A stretch of 64,000 nucleotides of DNA from Picochlorum sp. 'celeri'. Taxonomy: Eukaryota > Chlorophyta > Trebouxiophyceae. Numbering within the stretch: position 1 is the stretch's first letter; each line of letters starts with the position of its first letter. Shown in pieces: positions 50,820 to 62,060 of this stretch. The position numbers and the translations under genes were made by a program. The notes under the pieces were generated by a model. The model saw only the letters and a list, made by a program, of their open reading frames with translations. It was not told where the DNA came from and ran no database searches. The stretch covers positions 682,001-746,000 of the forward strand of contig JAACMV010000020.1 in NCBI GenBank assembly GCA_010909725.1, given 5' to 3'.

Positions 50820-53800
50820 TCAAGACAAATTTCTGAAATTTTCAATTTTTTCATTGATGACGGCAAGCTGGTCTGAAAGTTCTTTTGCAGATGCTTGTAC
50901 GTCAGCAACCACGTGTTCAGGAGCTTTATCAACGAAACTCTTATTTGATAATCTCTTCTCTAATCCTTCTAATTCTTTGGAGATTTTGTCTGCTTGCTTT
51001 TGAAGCCTGTCGACTTCTTTTGCTGGGTCAAATAGTCCAGCAAGAGGCAAGATGATTTCCAAACCTTCCTTCACGACAAGTTCGATCTGTTTCGAATCTG
51101 TATGACTTTCCTTTGTCACTACACCTTCCGCTATTGTTAATTTATCGCTGTCAAGTTTGGCTAATAATGCTAGAGACTTCTTCTCCTGAGTAAAGTATGT
51201 GCAAAGCTCAGGTGAACTTGTCACGATTGATGCTTCAATCTTCTTCCCGGGCTCAACTTCGTACTCAGCGCGGGCATTTCTAACAGATCTGATTGTTGAC
51301 TGGAAGGCAGAAAAGGAGTCAAGGGCTTCAGAGTCAATGTAACCTTGGGTGGATGGCCATGAGGATGCAATCAGAGCACCTTCATTCTGTGGAATAGCGC
51401 TCCAGATTTCTTCGCTAATGAATGGCATATACGGATGCGTCATTTTCAATATGTTTTGCAGGATATACACAAGAACCTGGCGAGCTGTGTTTGCTGCTGC
51501 CGGATCATCTCCATAAAGCCGTGATTTTGCTGTTTCAACATACCAATCAGCAAAGTCAGACCAGATGAATTCGTACAGAATCCTGCCGGCCTCACCCAGG
51601 TCGAGCTTCTCATGAGCTTTTGTACTCTGGATCACAGTCTCGTGCATGCGAGAAATAATCCAACGTTCAGGCAAATCCATGCCTTGCAAGCATTGCTCTG
51701 TCTCAAATGATGCATGTGACAGGTCATTCCATTCCTGGCTGCCCACCCCAATATTCGCCTGCTCCAATGCAAAAAGAACAAATTTGGCTACATTCCAAAT
51801 CTTATTGGTGAAGTTTCTAGATCCATTCACGCGATCCAAGGACAAATTCAAATCTTGTCCTGGAGATGTCCCTGTAGCAAGAGTGTATCTGAGAGCATCA
51901 GCCCCATACTTTTCGATCGTTTCCACGGGGTCGACAACGTTTCCCAAGGACTTTGACATTTTACGTCCTTTCTCATCCCTAACAAGCCCGTGCAAATAAA
52001 TCGTATGGAATGGTGCTTTGCCTGTGAACTCTATTCCCATCATCATCATTCTAGCAACCCAGAAGAAGAGAATATCATGCCCTGTTTCCATCACAGATGT
52101 CGGGTAATATTTCATCAGATCATGTGACGCTTCATCAGGCCATCCTAGCGTACTAAATGGCCACAATGCTGATGAGAACCATGTATCTAAAACATCTACT
52201 TCTTGTCTCAAAACGACACCATCACCATAATCTTGTACAGCCTTGGCCTTTGCATCACTTTCATTTCTTGCCACTATGTATCTATCAGAGATTCCTTGAG
52301 ATGCCTCAGCGGACTCTTCGCTATCGAAGACATACCACACAGGAATACGATGTCCCCACCAGAGCTGACGTGAGACACACCAGTCCTTGATATCTTCAAG
52401 CCACATTCTGTAAATCTTTTCGAATCTTTCTGGGATAATTTTTGTCTCGCCAGTTTCTACAGCCTTCAAAGCTGGCTTAGCAAGCCCTTCCATCTTCACA
52501 AACCACTGCTCTCGAACCAAGGGCTCCACAATCTCTCCTCCTCTCTGCGACCGTGGTACCCTTTGAACATGCGGCTCTTCCTTCTCCGCGAGACCCTCTG
52601 CTTTAAGGTCCTTCCACAATGTTTTCCTTACTTCAAATCTATCCATATTTTCATACTTCCCAGCAGCAGCGTTGAGAGTACCATCATTGTTCATGATGTT
52701 GATAATCTCCAAATCATGCCTCTTCCCCAACTCATAATCATTAATATCATGCCCTGGAGTAATCTTCAATGCACCAGTACCAAATTCCATATCCACATAT
52801 GTATCAGCTATAATTGGGATCGTTCGACCACCAGACAACGGTACCACTGCCCGCTTTCCAATCAAATGGGCAAACCGAGCATCCTCTGGATGCACTGCCA
52901 ATGCTGTATCACCCAAAATCGTCTCTGGACGCGTCGTTGCAATCGGCACAGTTTCATCCGATCCATCAATTGGATATTTGAAGTAATACAGCGTTCCATT
53001 CTCCTCAGAATACTCGACCTCAAGGTCTGACACAGCAGTCTGCAACCCAGGTGCCCAATTCACTAAATAGGACCCTTTATACACAAGCCCCTTCTCATGC
53101 AGGTTGACAAACGCCTCCGCAACAGCATCTACACCATATATCATAAAATATCATAAAATTGTCAGCAAGGTTCTCAGGCAGTTGCTGATGCATAAGTAAA
53201 ACACCACGCACCACAAAGACCATCATCCAACGTAAAGCGCTCCTTACTCCAGTCACACGAGGCCCCCAACCTCCTCAACTGCTGCGTAATATACCCACCA
53301 TATTGATTCTTCCACTCCCACACCTTTTCTTCAAACGCCTCGCGACCCATCTCCTGTCGACTCGTCCCCTGCTCACTCAACATCCTCTCAACAACCATCT
53401 GCGTGGCAATCCCAGCATGATCCGTTCCAGGAACCCAAAACGTCGGTCGACCACGCATCCTCTGATACCTCACCATGATATCTTGCAGCGTCACAAACAT
53501 GGCATGCCCCATATGAAGCTTCCCTGTCACATTAGGAGGTGGCATTGATATAGTAAATGGCTCACCCACTGCCTCTTCATTTGGTCGGAAATACCCATGC
53601 GCTTCCCACCAGTCGTACAATCTCTGCTCTGACTCCATTGGATCAAAGTTCTTGGGCAACTCCACCTGAACAGCTCCCTCAGCTGACGACGATGAAGACA
53701 CTGCAGCACACACACTCTCTCTCTGGTTCTTGAACACCACCACACAGGCTCGCAAGAAAACAACAACCACGCACCTGCTCGAACCACACATGAACCACAT

Positions 53801-53943
53801 TTTACAGGAAGTGGTGATTTCCGTAGCGCTGCAAGGTGCCCATCAAAGGTGGGGGGCAGAACTGGTCTTCGACGGCCGAAAGAAGACCACACGTGTGTTT
53901 TACTCACGCTTGCCACTGATCTCCTCGCATTGATCTGTCTCAT
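50820..53943 (-). CDS. Valyl-tRNA synthetase, organellar (3 exons)
   Basis: Join of 53943-53775, 53700-53212 and 53128-50820; introns of 74 and 83 nt (both GTGCGT...). Total 988 residues. Exon 1 encodes an Arg/Ser/Val-rich transit peptide ([17 protein letters not shown]...), joined to [24 protein letters not shown] motif is [20 protein letters not shown] is [12 protein letters not shown], and the editing domain and C-terminal coiled coil ([20 protein letters not shown]) are present. The bacterial-like organisation and the transit exon say it charges organellar tRNA-Val, plausibly in plastid and/or mitochondrion. It is convergent with TrpB (26-base gap). Confidence 0.92.
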
Positions 53944-53989
53944 GGCCCTAAATCCTTTACTCGTTTTATTACTATGAAAAGCTGATGCA

Positions 53990-54187
53990 ATGAATGAATA
54001 TACGAGAGTATTACAGCGTATTGGAGCAACCATAGACCAGCTTGTCCTTCAGCAGAAGACAAAAAGCATGGATGCTTTTCCGATGGGTGGATACAGAACT
54101 CTACTCAACTATTTTAATATGGATATGGACAATGTGCGTGGATATGCGTCTACTATGACTCTCGGAGAAGCCATTAATCTTTTTTAA
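53990..54187 (+). CDS. Possible small protein in ValRS/KIAA0930-like spacer
   Basis: A 65-codon open frame beginning 46 bases from the ValRS ATG and divergent to it, with mixed codon use. It reads MNEYTRVLQRIGATI and ends in GEAINLF. It has no family I recognise. It could be a real small gene, a leader of the next gene or chance. Little can be said. Confidence 0.3.
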   Translation: MNEYTRVLQRIGATIDQLVLQQKTKSMDAFPMGGYRTLLNYFNMDMDNVRGYASTMTLGEAINLF

Positions 54188-54342
54188 TCATTTAGTTATG
54201 GTTTCAGCGATATCTGGGGTCTCTTCATCGGATGGGTATAGGGAGAGGCGTCTCCATGTGATTTCCAGTACCTACGAGGTGCAATATTGTTCATAAATAT
54301 CAAAATATTCACCTTGATACCGCCCCATCATGGTATTGAGCA

Positions 54343-55443
54343 ATGGAATCGCGAGCATTGTCATTTCGGGAGAATTCTCCTTTAGAGGAGGAGAAAAAGC
54401 ACGACGAGAGCGTCCCCCAGGGTGACCTTTGGTATGCGACGCTTGCAGAGGTCGCAAGGCAGATTATGATGATACATTCAGAGCCAGGTATCAATGTAGA
54501 TGCATCCCAGGCGTCTTGTGTCTCGGAACCCTGGCCTGAGACACAGTGGCAGACTGCTTTCAAAATACTGGTGTTTGAAATGCCCACGGCATTGCAGAGC
54601 AGTGCGGCACAGAAGGATGATTTGGTCTTTTTACTCGATACAAGAAGGAAAAGGGTTATCACTCGGCGGCGGAAGAAGGATCCATCGGCCTTGTTGGATG
54701 AGTTTTCAAACGCAGATGATGTGATTGATTGGAAGGCATCAGTCATGATGTACATCATCATGCACACGACATTTCGATTCTCTGCTCTGGTTGATACTGT
54801 GAAACAGCTCGACTCACGTATCCAATCAGTGATGAAATGCTCGGGAATGCTGTCTTGTCCCTCTGGAGAGGTGTCAAGAACAACAACTGCGCATTCTGTT
54901 CTGCCAACAGAGGCAGTCTTTAGAGAATCCAGCGCATATCCAGATATAGTCTTTTTAAATCTTGAAGATACATTGGATTCAAGTATTGTCCTTGGTAGAG
55001 ATATGTGCTTTGCATGCGTGCTTGGAGCTGATGTCCAACATTCATGGGGTGTCAGCAGCAGGCACCAGATGGAGTCATCTGGGCACCGGAAAAGCTCGCC
55101 AGGAATTGGTACTCAAGTTTTTAGTGGATATGTGACGTTTGATCAGATGTATAAAGCAACAGAGGACAATGTAGCACATCACGTGGTCAACAAGCTTCAG
55201 AAACTAAACATACTGCAGGGTGCTGACAAGCATCCTGTGACTCGGCATACTCTTGATCTCCGGGGGTATCAAGACTCTGGGATTGCACATGTATCGGCAG
55301 GAAGGATTCTTCAAGAAGAGGGGCGTGATGATGGCACTGGAATAGAGATATCTGTGAAAGACTTGCACGTGTATACCTTTGAATTCATGGCAGTGCAGAT
55401 CTGCAGGCAGATCTGTGAGATGCAGTCGAAAGACGCATGTTGA
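54343..55443 (+). CDS. KIAA0930-like (DUF2045) protein
   Basis: A 366-residue protein. Blocks resemble the animal/amoeboid KIAA0930 (C22orf9) family: DVIDWKASVMMYIIM against IDWEESVCLNLIL, YPDIVFLNLEDTLDSSIVLG against YPNIFFMIDSFEEVF-type text, QVFSGYVTFDQMYKATED against GVIFQGSIRYEALKKVYD, and a C-terminal DLHVYTFEFMAVQICRQI. The family's biochemical role is unknown; it may have vesicle or signalling functions in animals. No signal or membrane segment. The ATG at 54343 is the first in frame. Confidence 0.7.
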   Translation: MESRALSFRENSPLEEEKKHDESVPQGDLWYATLAEVARQIMMIHSEPGINVDASQASCVSEPWPETQWQTAFKILVFEMPTALQSSAAQKDDLVFLLDTRRKRVITRRRKKDPSALLDEFSNADDVIDWKASVMMYIIMHTTFRFSALVDTVKQLDSRIQSVMKCSGMLSCPSGEVSRTTTAHSVLPTEAVFRESSAYPDIVFLNLEDTLDSSIVLGRDMCFACVLGADVQHSWGVSSRHQMESSGHRKSSPGIGTQVFSGYVTFDQMYKATEDNVAHHVVNKLQKLNILQGADKHPVTRHTLDLRGYQDSGIAHVSAGRILQEEGRDDGTGIEISVKDLHVYTFEFMAVQICRQICEMQSKDAC

Positions 55444-55524
55444 ACCGAATTACCGTGCCTGTGGCATTAAATAATTTTATAAATACATGTATAATTGATT
55501 GTAGTTGACAGAGGAGGAACTGCA

Positions 55525-55913
55525 ATGGCGAAACATCACCAAGACTTGATCATGTGTCGAAAGCAGCCTGGCATTGCTATTGGTCGCTTATGCGAGCGCT
55601 GTACGTTTCCATTTGAGTATGCATGTGTGTGACATGACATTAATATTTCTCTAAATGTTCAGGTGATGGCCGCTGCGTTATTTGTGATAGTTTTGTCAAA
55701 CCTGCGACGCTTGTGAGGATTTGTGACGAGTGTAACTATGGCTCCTATGCTGGTCGATGCGTTGTCTGTGGGAACATTGGGGTGGCTGACGCATACTATT
55801 GTAAGGAGTGTACGAGTTTGGAGAAGGATAGGGATGGGTGCCCGAAGATTATCAATCTTGGAAGTGCTCGAGTTGACATGCATTATGACAAGAAAAAGTA
55901 TGGATACAAGTGA
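55525..55913 (+). CDS. PHF5A: PHF5A/Rds3, SF3b splicing subunit (2 exons)
   Basis: Join of 55525-55600 and 55663-55913; the 62-nt intron is GTACGT...GTTCAG in phase 1. The total is 108 residues, the usual length. The start [20 protein letters not shown] and the zinc-finger cysteines ([48 protein letters not shown]) match PHF5A. It is a core subunit of the SF3b complex of the U2 snRNP and contacts the branch-point region. The stop at 55911-55913 is six bases from the stop of the neighbour on the other strand. Confidence 0.96.
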
Positions 55914-55919
55914 TGTCTG

Positions 55920-58853
55920 TTATGTTCTCTGGGAGGCTGCAGTCTTTTTCATGGAATCCTTTGACTGTTCTTTCTTCACTTCAAAAGATCCTGAGGATGC
56001 GCCGTGGCATCTTCCATTGGCATCAGGTATTGTATGGATCCAATCTGTGAATGTGTGGTGTCCTCCTGGTTTGGACAAGATATCCTTGTACCCCTGAAGA
56101 ATACTTTTGACGATATGGGGTGGCTGGTCGACGAGCTCTATCCTATATATACCTGCATTGTGCCGAGAAAAGTCTTGAATGTAGTTCAGTCCAGATTGAG
56201 CAGAGCCCTCGAAAACTGTATTTCGACATCCCATGTCTGCCTCCACAAGATGGTCTCTTCCTGTTGTTGGGTCTCTGATATGAATTGTATGGTGCTCACA
56301 GGGCCTTCCGCAATCTTTGTAACTATTTCCATCCGAGAGATAGCGGGCAAATATGCAGTGCTCTGTATGGAAAATTGGGAGATTGGAATGAAGAATGATT
56401 TCCATCTGCTGGCTGCGATTCTGCAAGCCTTCTAGGATGCCAGAAATTTGTGCCGAGTTGCAGTCGTATGTCAATGCTAATGATTCCAGACCAGAGTTAA
56501 GTAATAGATCTGCAGTGATAATGTTTGTGGCATTCAGGCTGAAGTCGCCCTCCAGTGCTGGTATTGGAGCATTGTTGGCATCTGGTACCTGTGCCCCTGG
56601 TCCTCCGAGAGTCATGAAATGGTGCAATAGACCTGCGCTTCTGATTAATAGTGCATCAGCGCCTAATGTAACGTAGAAAATCCATAGATACTTTTCTTCT
56701 GGCTTCATGATTCGAGGTGTTGCCACAATAACCCTCTTTCCAGCATGCTTCACTTTCTTGCAACTTTGCTGCAAGCCCTTGACTTCAAGAAAGTCCAGGA
56801 TTACTTCCTCTAGCCAGTCTACCTCAAGAGCTGCATCTACTTGGGCTGGTGTTCTACACAGGATTCGTAAACGGGGGCTCTTCATGCCATTATGAATTGC
56901 TGGCATGTCCTTTGATGCAATTTGCTTGCGTTCGTATTCCACAAGCTGATGAGCATCTGGAAACTGTGATACATCTGGCATAGTACTGGTGGCGTGCAGA
57001 AGGAATGGGGCCAGTGCTCTGCGTCTGGCATCTTTGATATCCTTCATGCTGATGAAGATGTCATCATCATCAAAATGAAGATACTGGCATGTCTCCATGA
57101 CAAATGAACCTTCGTCTCCCAGATGGACTCCAATTGCTTTTTCAATCATGTCCTGAGTTACTGGACGCTTTGATGCTTTTTCTACACTATTCTGTGTATA
57201 TGCACTGTGTTGTAAATCACCATCTTTAATTTGAATTTCTAAAGGCTTGCCAATGCCATGGAATAGGACTGAGGCGTTTAATGGCTTTCGTCTCCGAGAT
57301 CCAGATGACACTGAGGTATATGATGCTTTCAATCGAGACATCAATTTTGGATCTTTGTTTTTCCACACGAGATCACCTGCGCGTATGGTTGAGAGATCAA
57401 CCGGAGATGGGCCCAAGACAATGTCCACTGTGTCCCCAGGTTGTGCAATGTCAACTGACATGTTGCTCTTTTTAGAAAACATACGAAAAATCGCCCCACC
57501 TACTTCATCTGACTCAGGCATGCCTTGATCAATGACAAGTCCATCTCCTCGCTTCAGTTGAGTATTTACATGCAATGTAAATCTCTGTTTTGCTGCATCC
57601 GTCCCAAGGATTTCTCCTGCATATACACCTCTGTGTCGAGGATTTCTTCCTCGAACGAGAGTCTGATGTTTTGGTCCCTTCAGAAATCCATGAGTCAAGC
57701 CGGAGTGGGTTGCATCTTGTCCTCGTGCAAACGTTGTTTGCAGATCATGCCACATGTCATCATCCACAAGTCTGAGTTCTTCGTCGGTATTGCCATCTTG
57801 GATTGCACGCCAAGCTTTATCAACTGCCTCCCTGTAGACTTGACATGTTATTGCGACATATTCTGGACTCTTAAGCCTTCCTTCAATCTTTAATGATACA
57901 ATTCCAGCACGTATCAGCTCTGGCATGAGATCTGCTGCAGCCAAATCCTGTGGACTCAAGAGATATTTTTGATCAGCGAGATCTTTGAGTTCACCATCTA
58001 CAATCAATCCATACGGAAGTCGACATGCTTGCGCACATTGGCCTCTATTCGCAGATCTACCACCCCACGCCTCTGAGGAAAAACATTGCCCTGAGTAGGA
58101 AACACACATGGCTCCATGAACAAAGGCTTCAATTTCTACATTGCTATCCCAGGTTTGATCAGACATCTCTGTGATTTCTTCAACAGACAGCTCTCGTCCC
58201 ACAACAACACGATGCATACCAAGATTTGATGCAAATTTCAAGCCTTCAGCACTGGTCACAGTCATTTGCGTTGAACCATGAATCGGTAGACCAGGGGCAC
58301 CCTTTTTAATGAGCTCCACCGCCCCCAAGTCCTGTACAATGACAGCATCAACACCAGAGGCTGCTGCTTTCTGAGCATTGATAACCATATCAGCAAGTTC
58401 GTCATCAAATACCAGCACATTCAGGACCAGATATCCTTTTAAGCCTCTCGTATGCAAATACTCCATGACAGCTGGCAATTCATCCGGATCAAAATTCTCT
58501 GCCCTTGCGCGTGCGTTAAAACTACTAACCCCAAAATATACTGCATCAGCACCATTTTCACATGCAGACATCAACTGGGGCCATCCTCCAGCGGGGGCCA
58601 AAACCTCTGGTTTCTTCAAAGTTCGAAGTCTCCCTGAGGGAACAATATGCTCCTCTAAACCCGTCGGCTTTTTATAAATGGCTGGGTTTTTCCTCAAAAC
58701 CTTGTTTTTTGAATTATTTTTAATCGCTACATTCTTATCTTTCGGAGCATTGGCCCTGCATATGAGAGCACGACGTTGCCGGCATGTCTCTCCTTGTGGC
58801 CTTGAAGAAGGGCTGGGCGGCACTGTCGACAACGTTAGGCACTCAAGACCCAT
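55920..58853 (-). CDS. Peptidase U32-family protein (RlhA-like), plastid
   Basis: A 977-residue protein with a basic, Ser/Pro-rich transit region of about 75 residues. Collagenase/U32 core: KPEVLAPAGGWPQLMSACEN, GADAVYFG, FVHGAMCVSYSGQCFSSEAW, with conserved Cys including the CVSYSGQC and GQCAQACRLPY cysteines. DUF3656 and further C-terminal domain follow. The long bacterial-type form is related to RlhA, which hydroxylates 23S rRNA C2501, and plants have plastid homologues. The role here is therefore plausibly plastid rRNA modification, inferred. Many parallel Asp/Ala blocks and a very long C-terminal domain of uncertain function. Confidence 0.87.
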   Translation of the reverse strand: MGLECLTLSTVPPSPSSRPQGETCRQRRALICRANAPKDKNVAIKNNSKNKVLRKNPAIYKKPTGLEEHIVPSGRLRTLKKPEVLAPAGGWPQLMSACENGADAVYFGVSSFNARARAENFDPDELPAVMEYLHTRGLKGYLVLNVLVFDDELADMVINAQKAAASGVDAVIVQDLGAVELIKKGAPGLPIHGSTQMTVTSAEGLKFASNLGMHRVVVGRELSVEEITEMSDQTWDSNVEIEAFVHGAMCVSYSGQCFSSEAWGGRSANRGQCAQACRLPYGLIVDGELKDLADQKYLLSPQDLAAADLMPELIRAGIVSLKIEGRLKSPEYVAITCQVYREAVDKAWRAIQDGNTDEELRLVDDDMWHDLQTTFARGQDATHSGLTHGFLKGPKHQTLVRGRNPRHRGVYAGEILGTDAAKQRFTLHVNTQLKRGDGLVIDQGMPESDEVGGAIFRMFSKKSNMSVDIAQPGDTVDIVLGPSPVDLSTIRAGDLVWKNKDPKLMSRLKASYTSVSSGSRRRKPLNASVLFHGIGKPLEIQIKDGDLQHSAYTQNSVEKASKRPVTQDMIEKAIGVHLGDEGSFVMETCQYLHFDDDDIFISMKDIKDARRRALAPFLLHATSTMPDVSQFPDAHQLVEYERKQIASKDMPAIHNGMKSPRLRILCRTPAQVDAALEVDWLEEVILDFLEVKGLQQSCKKVKHAGKRVIVATPRIMKPEEKYLWIFYVTLGADALLIRSAGLLHHFMTLGGPGAQVPDANNAPIPALEGDFSLNATNIITADLLLNSGLESLALTYDCNSAQISGILEGLQNRSQQMEIILHSNLPIFHTEHCIFARYLSDGNSYKDCGRPCEHHTIHIRDPTTGRDHLVEADMGCRNTVFEGSAQSGLNYIQDFSRHNAGIYRIELVDQPPHIVKSILQGYKDILSKPGGHHTFTDWIHTIPDANGRCHGASSGSFEVKKEQSKDSMKKTAASQRT

Positions 58854-59122
58854 TTTTCGTCACTAAAAATACTTATTTCCTTATGTATCTGTCAAATAGC
58901 TGCATGCTACTGGCATTAGAGCATGTACTCTGATGTGATGCATTTGCAGTTCAGGCAATTGTCTTGCAAGGCGCCACCCACCCCTCTGCCTTAACAGGGC
59001 AGGTTGCTGGATGGTCTTGTGCGTGAATTCCACCGATCTCTACATCGATTGATATTTCAAAAATTCAGTATTGATCTCAGGGAGGTGATTGAAACAATCC
59101 GGGAAATTTCCATGTCGGCGAC
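58854..59122. other. Divergent spacer U32 / HPPK-DHPS
   Basis: A 269-base head-to-head region. No gene seen. Confidence 0.45.
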
Positions 59123-60653
59123 ATGAATCGAGTTGCAATAGCTCTCGGAAGCAACTTGGTACGTTTGTAGGAACAGACCGATACACAGGTCTTCAAAATG
59201 GCCTACATTGAAATAGTAAAGTAGATTGGTATCCATGAGATCCCTATTCATCGTCAGTAACGTGCAGGGTGATAGGACGAAGAACCTTGCTACTGCACTG
59301 AAGCGTCTTCAGGCAGAGTATGGGGAGCAGATAACCGTTGAAAAAGTGTCTCGGTTGTATGAAAGTGCTCCTCAATATGTAACAGACCAACCCGCGTTTC
59401 TCAACGCAGCGGCAGAAGTCAAAACAACATTGTCTCCTCTGTCCCTCTTGTCTGCTCTCAAGACAATTGAGAAGGATTTAGGAAGATCTTTCGGTGCTGA
59501 CCAGATTCGATGGGGGCCTCGACCGATAGATTTAGATATTATTTTCTATGAAGAAGAGCAAGTACTTGAGGGCGATGGCCAGCTGATTGTGCCTCACCCT
59601 CGGTGGCAGGAGAGAGATTTTGTCAAAGCCCCACTTGCTGACCTGACACCCTCGGTGGGGGATGCAGTTCCACGCGGACTAGATAAAGCTTTAGTAGCAG
59701 CAAAGAACTTATGGAATGATCAAGGGGGAGAGAAAGCGCTCAAAAAATATTCGAAAGATGCACAGCTATCATGCGTGCTTCCATTGGGGCAAATGGATAC
59801 ATGGAGTTGGAGTCATCAGACCAGCGTCATGGGAATTCTCAATGTGACACCGGATAGTTTTAGTGATGGGGGGCAGCATGTCAACGTTGATCATGCTATT
59901 TCTGCTGCATTTGATATGGTCAGCGATGGAGCAGATATTATAGATATTGGGGGTCAATCAACCCGACCAGGTGCCACTCAGATTGATCCAGATGAGGAAT
60001 GGAAACGAGTAGAGCCCGTGATCAAAGCCATTCGGTCAGAACCTTCGCTTCTTAGTGTCCCGATATCAATTGATACGTTTTACAGCGATGTTGCTGAAAA
60101 GGCGGTGGCAGCAGGAGCAAATATTGTGAATGATGTTTCTGGGGGCACAGCAGATCCCAGAATGTTTCGTGCAGTCGCTGACATGGATGTCACCTATATA
60201 TTGATGCATATGCGTGGGACGCCCAAGACGATGCAAAATTCGGAAAATGTACAATATACCAATGTGTGTGAAGATGTTGCCGCTGCCCTAGAGGCGTCAT
60301 GCCGTGCTGCTGTAGAAGAAGGCATTGAATCGTGGAGAATCGTACTAGATCCTGGTATCGGGTTTGCCAAGAATCACGAAGGGAATGTAGATCTTGTAGC
60401 CCACTTGCCTCGACTGAGATCCTGCATTGCAGAGCCATACAAAAACTTGCCCATTCTTCTCGGTCCTTCAAGGAAGAAGTTCCTCGGTACGCTAATAGAA
60501 AGGGAATCTGGGCCTCCAATGGAGCGAGATTGGGCAACGTGTGCCATCTCTGCAATCAGTGCAATGAGAGGAGCTAATATCATCAGAGCGCATAATGTGA
60601 GGGCAGCAAAGGATGCAACCATGGTATCTGATGGTATTATGCAACACTTGTAA
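59123..60653 (+). CDS. HPPK-DHPS bifunctional folate enzyme (2 exons)
   Basis: Join of 59123-59158 and 59268-60653; the intron of 109 nt is GTACGT...GTGCAG in phase 0, joining MNRVAIALGSNL|GDRTKNLATALKRL, which restores the HPPK opening motif. The total is 473 residues. HPPK (residues 1-160) has RLYESAPQYVTDQPAFLN, IRWGPRPIDLDIIFYEE and PHPRWQERDFV. DHPS (about 195-473) has MGILNVTPDSFSDGG, DIIDIGGQSTRPGA, NIVNDVSGG, DPGIGFAKN and GPSRKKFLG. This enzyme pair makes dihydropteroate from hydroxymethyldihydropterin and pABA. In plants the fused enzyme is mitochondrial; a clear presequence is not visible here. Confidence 0.95.
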
Positions 60654-60684
60654 ATATGAACATGTTTTACTATCGGAATATATG

Positions 60685-61626
60685 TTACACATCCACTGTG
60701 AGAGGTTCCCCAGCCTTTGGGACAAACACATGTGCATCTACTGAAGGAGAATCTCTAATCTGGCCTTCCAACAATGATGGTCCACCTGTTTCAGAAATAA
60801 GTGCCGCCAAGGGTCCGCTTCCATCAAACTCTGCATTCATCAATGCGATCACAGCTTTTGGTTTGAGAAGTTGGAGCAATGGGATGTTCTCGCTGGTTCC
60901 CTTGACCAAGTCATAGCCCAGCAATGATTGGGTACAAGGAGGGCTCACAACAATATCACATGCCCCGATCTTGCGAACAGAATCAACATTATAATCTGCA
61001 TGAGGTTCATAGTAGACTGAAATTCCATCCTTTTCTGAGATGACAAACCCATTTTCTCTCTTGCTCCACGGAGGCCCAACGAGAGCACCTTCTGTAGCCT
61101 GAACTGTAATCTTTCCATCTAAAAGAGTTACCTTCTCACCGTGATCTAACTCATATACACGTTTAAATCCAATATCTCTGCTAACTTTGGCCGCTGAAGG
61201 AGATGCAACGATCGGAATATTTGCATTCTTTTGAACAAGCGCCTGCAAGGTTGGCTTGTGAGCATGGTCATCAATGCTCATGGTCAACAGGACAAAATCA
61301 GTGGTCTTGGCAATCTCGTCCAAATCAACCTTTTCTGGAGTTGTAACCCGCTTGGATCCAGAGTAAATGAAATCCAGACCGCCAAATGTCAGATTTCCCA
61401 CCAACCATGGATCCACCAGCATTGTGGCTCCACTGTTTTGAAATTTGGCAGCCCAACTATTCCCCTCGTATGAGGTATATGTCAATGAACCCTTTTCTGC
61501 AGATACTCTGGATATATTTTGTGTTGAGTTGGAGCGAATTCGCCCACTCATTCTCACAAATGAGCGTGGTAATGGTCCTCCTGTTGTCCTGCTGGCTCTG
61601 CTGGCCACACACATTCTGCTAGCCAT
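60685..61626 (-). CDS. MBL-fold metal-dependent hydrolase, UlaG-like, organellar
   Basis: A 313-residue protein. Transit-like N terminus (MASRMCVASRASRTTGGPLP). The beta-lactamase fold shows SYEGNSWAAKFQNSGATMLVDPW, TMSIDDHAHKPTLQ, DYNVDSVRKIGACDIVVSPP and LKPKAVIALMNAEFDGSGP. The classical HxHxDH metal motif is replaced by SIDDHAH, as in some plant homologues of this UlaG-like group. Metal binding is therefore uncertain. It is convergent with HPPK-DHPS (31-base gap). Function unknown. Confidence 0.8.
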   Translation of the reverse strand: MASRMCVASRASRTTGGPLPRSFVRMSGRIRSNSTQNISRVSAEKGSLTYTSYEGNSWAAKFQNSGATMLVDPWLVGNLTFGGLDFIYSGSKRVTTPEKVDLDEIAKTTDFVLLTMSIDDHAHKPTLQALVQKNANIPIVASPSAAKVSRDIGFKRVYELDHGEKVTLLDGKITVQATEGALVGPPWSKRENGFVISEKDGISVYYEPHADYNVDSVRKIGACDIVVSPPCTQSLLGYDLVKGTSENIPLLQLLKPKAVIALMNAEFDGSGPLAALISETGGPSLLEGQIRDSPSVDAHVFVPKAGEPLTVDV

Positions 61627-62060
61627 GGCGTTCCTCCGTCGATTCTAGAGTTCCTTTATTTATTCGTTCCACACCGTCTCCAATAAAATGTACGTGATAT
61701 GATCTGACTGCACATTGGTATGGAAGCCAAGATCTAGAGAGCAAGATCTGGATCAATGGACCGCATTCAGTGTCTGCCCCTCATTCGGATTCCCCGGTCA
61801 AACCACTCTTTCCATGGGGCGAGTTCACAGTGGTACCTACCCATGATTATGCACCCACCATAATGCATCTATACAATCATCTTTTGATGCATGCTCAAGC
61901 GTAGACATTGGGTTTTACAAGGTATGTAATTGAACAATAGCAGTATCTTTTCACTCAAAGGATGGAATACGCACAGTACTCACGTAGTAATAATAATGCA
62001 ACAGGTATTTCAAATCAACACGATAAACAACCATGGCCAGAGCCAAAACACTTGCTGCCC
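61627..62060. other. Spacer between MBL-fold gene and ZIP transporter
   Basis: A 434-base region with AGATCT/GATCTGGATC strings near 61730. No gene seen. Confidence 0.45.

Noticed and set aside
53501..53800. ValRS starting at an ATG at 53800
   Set aside because: That ATG lies in the intron 53701-53774 region and upstream of a GTGCGT donor pair; exon 1 from 53943 gives a coherent transit peptide.
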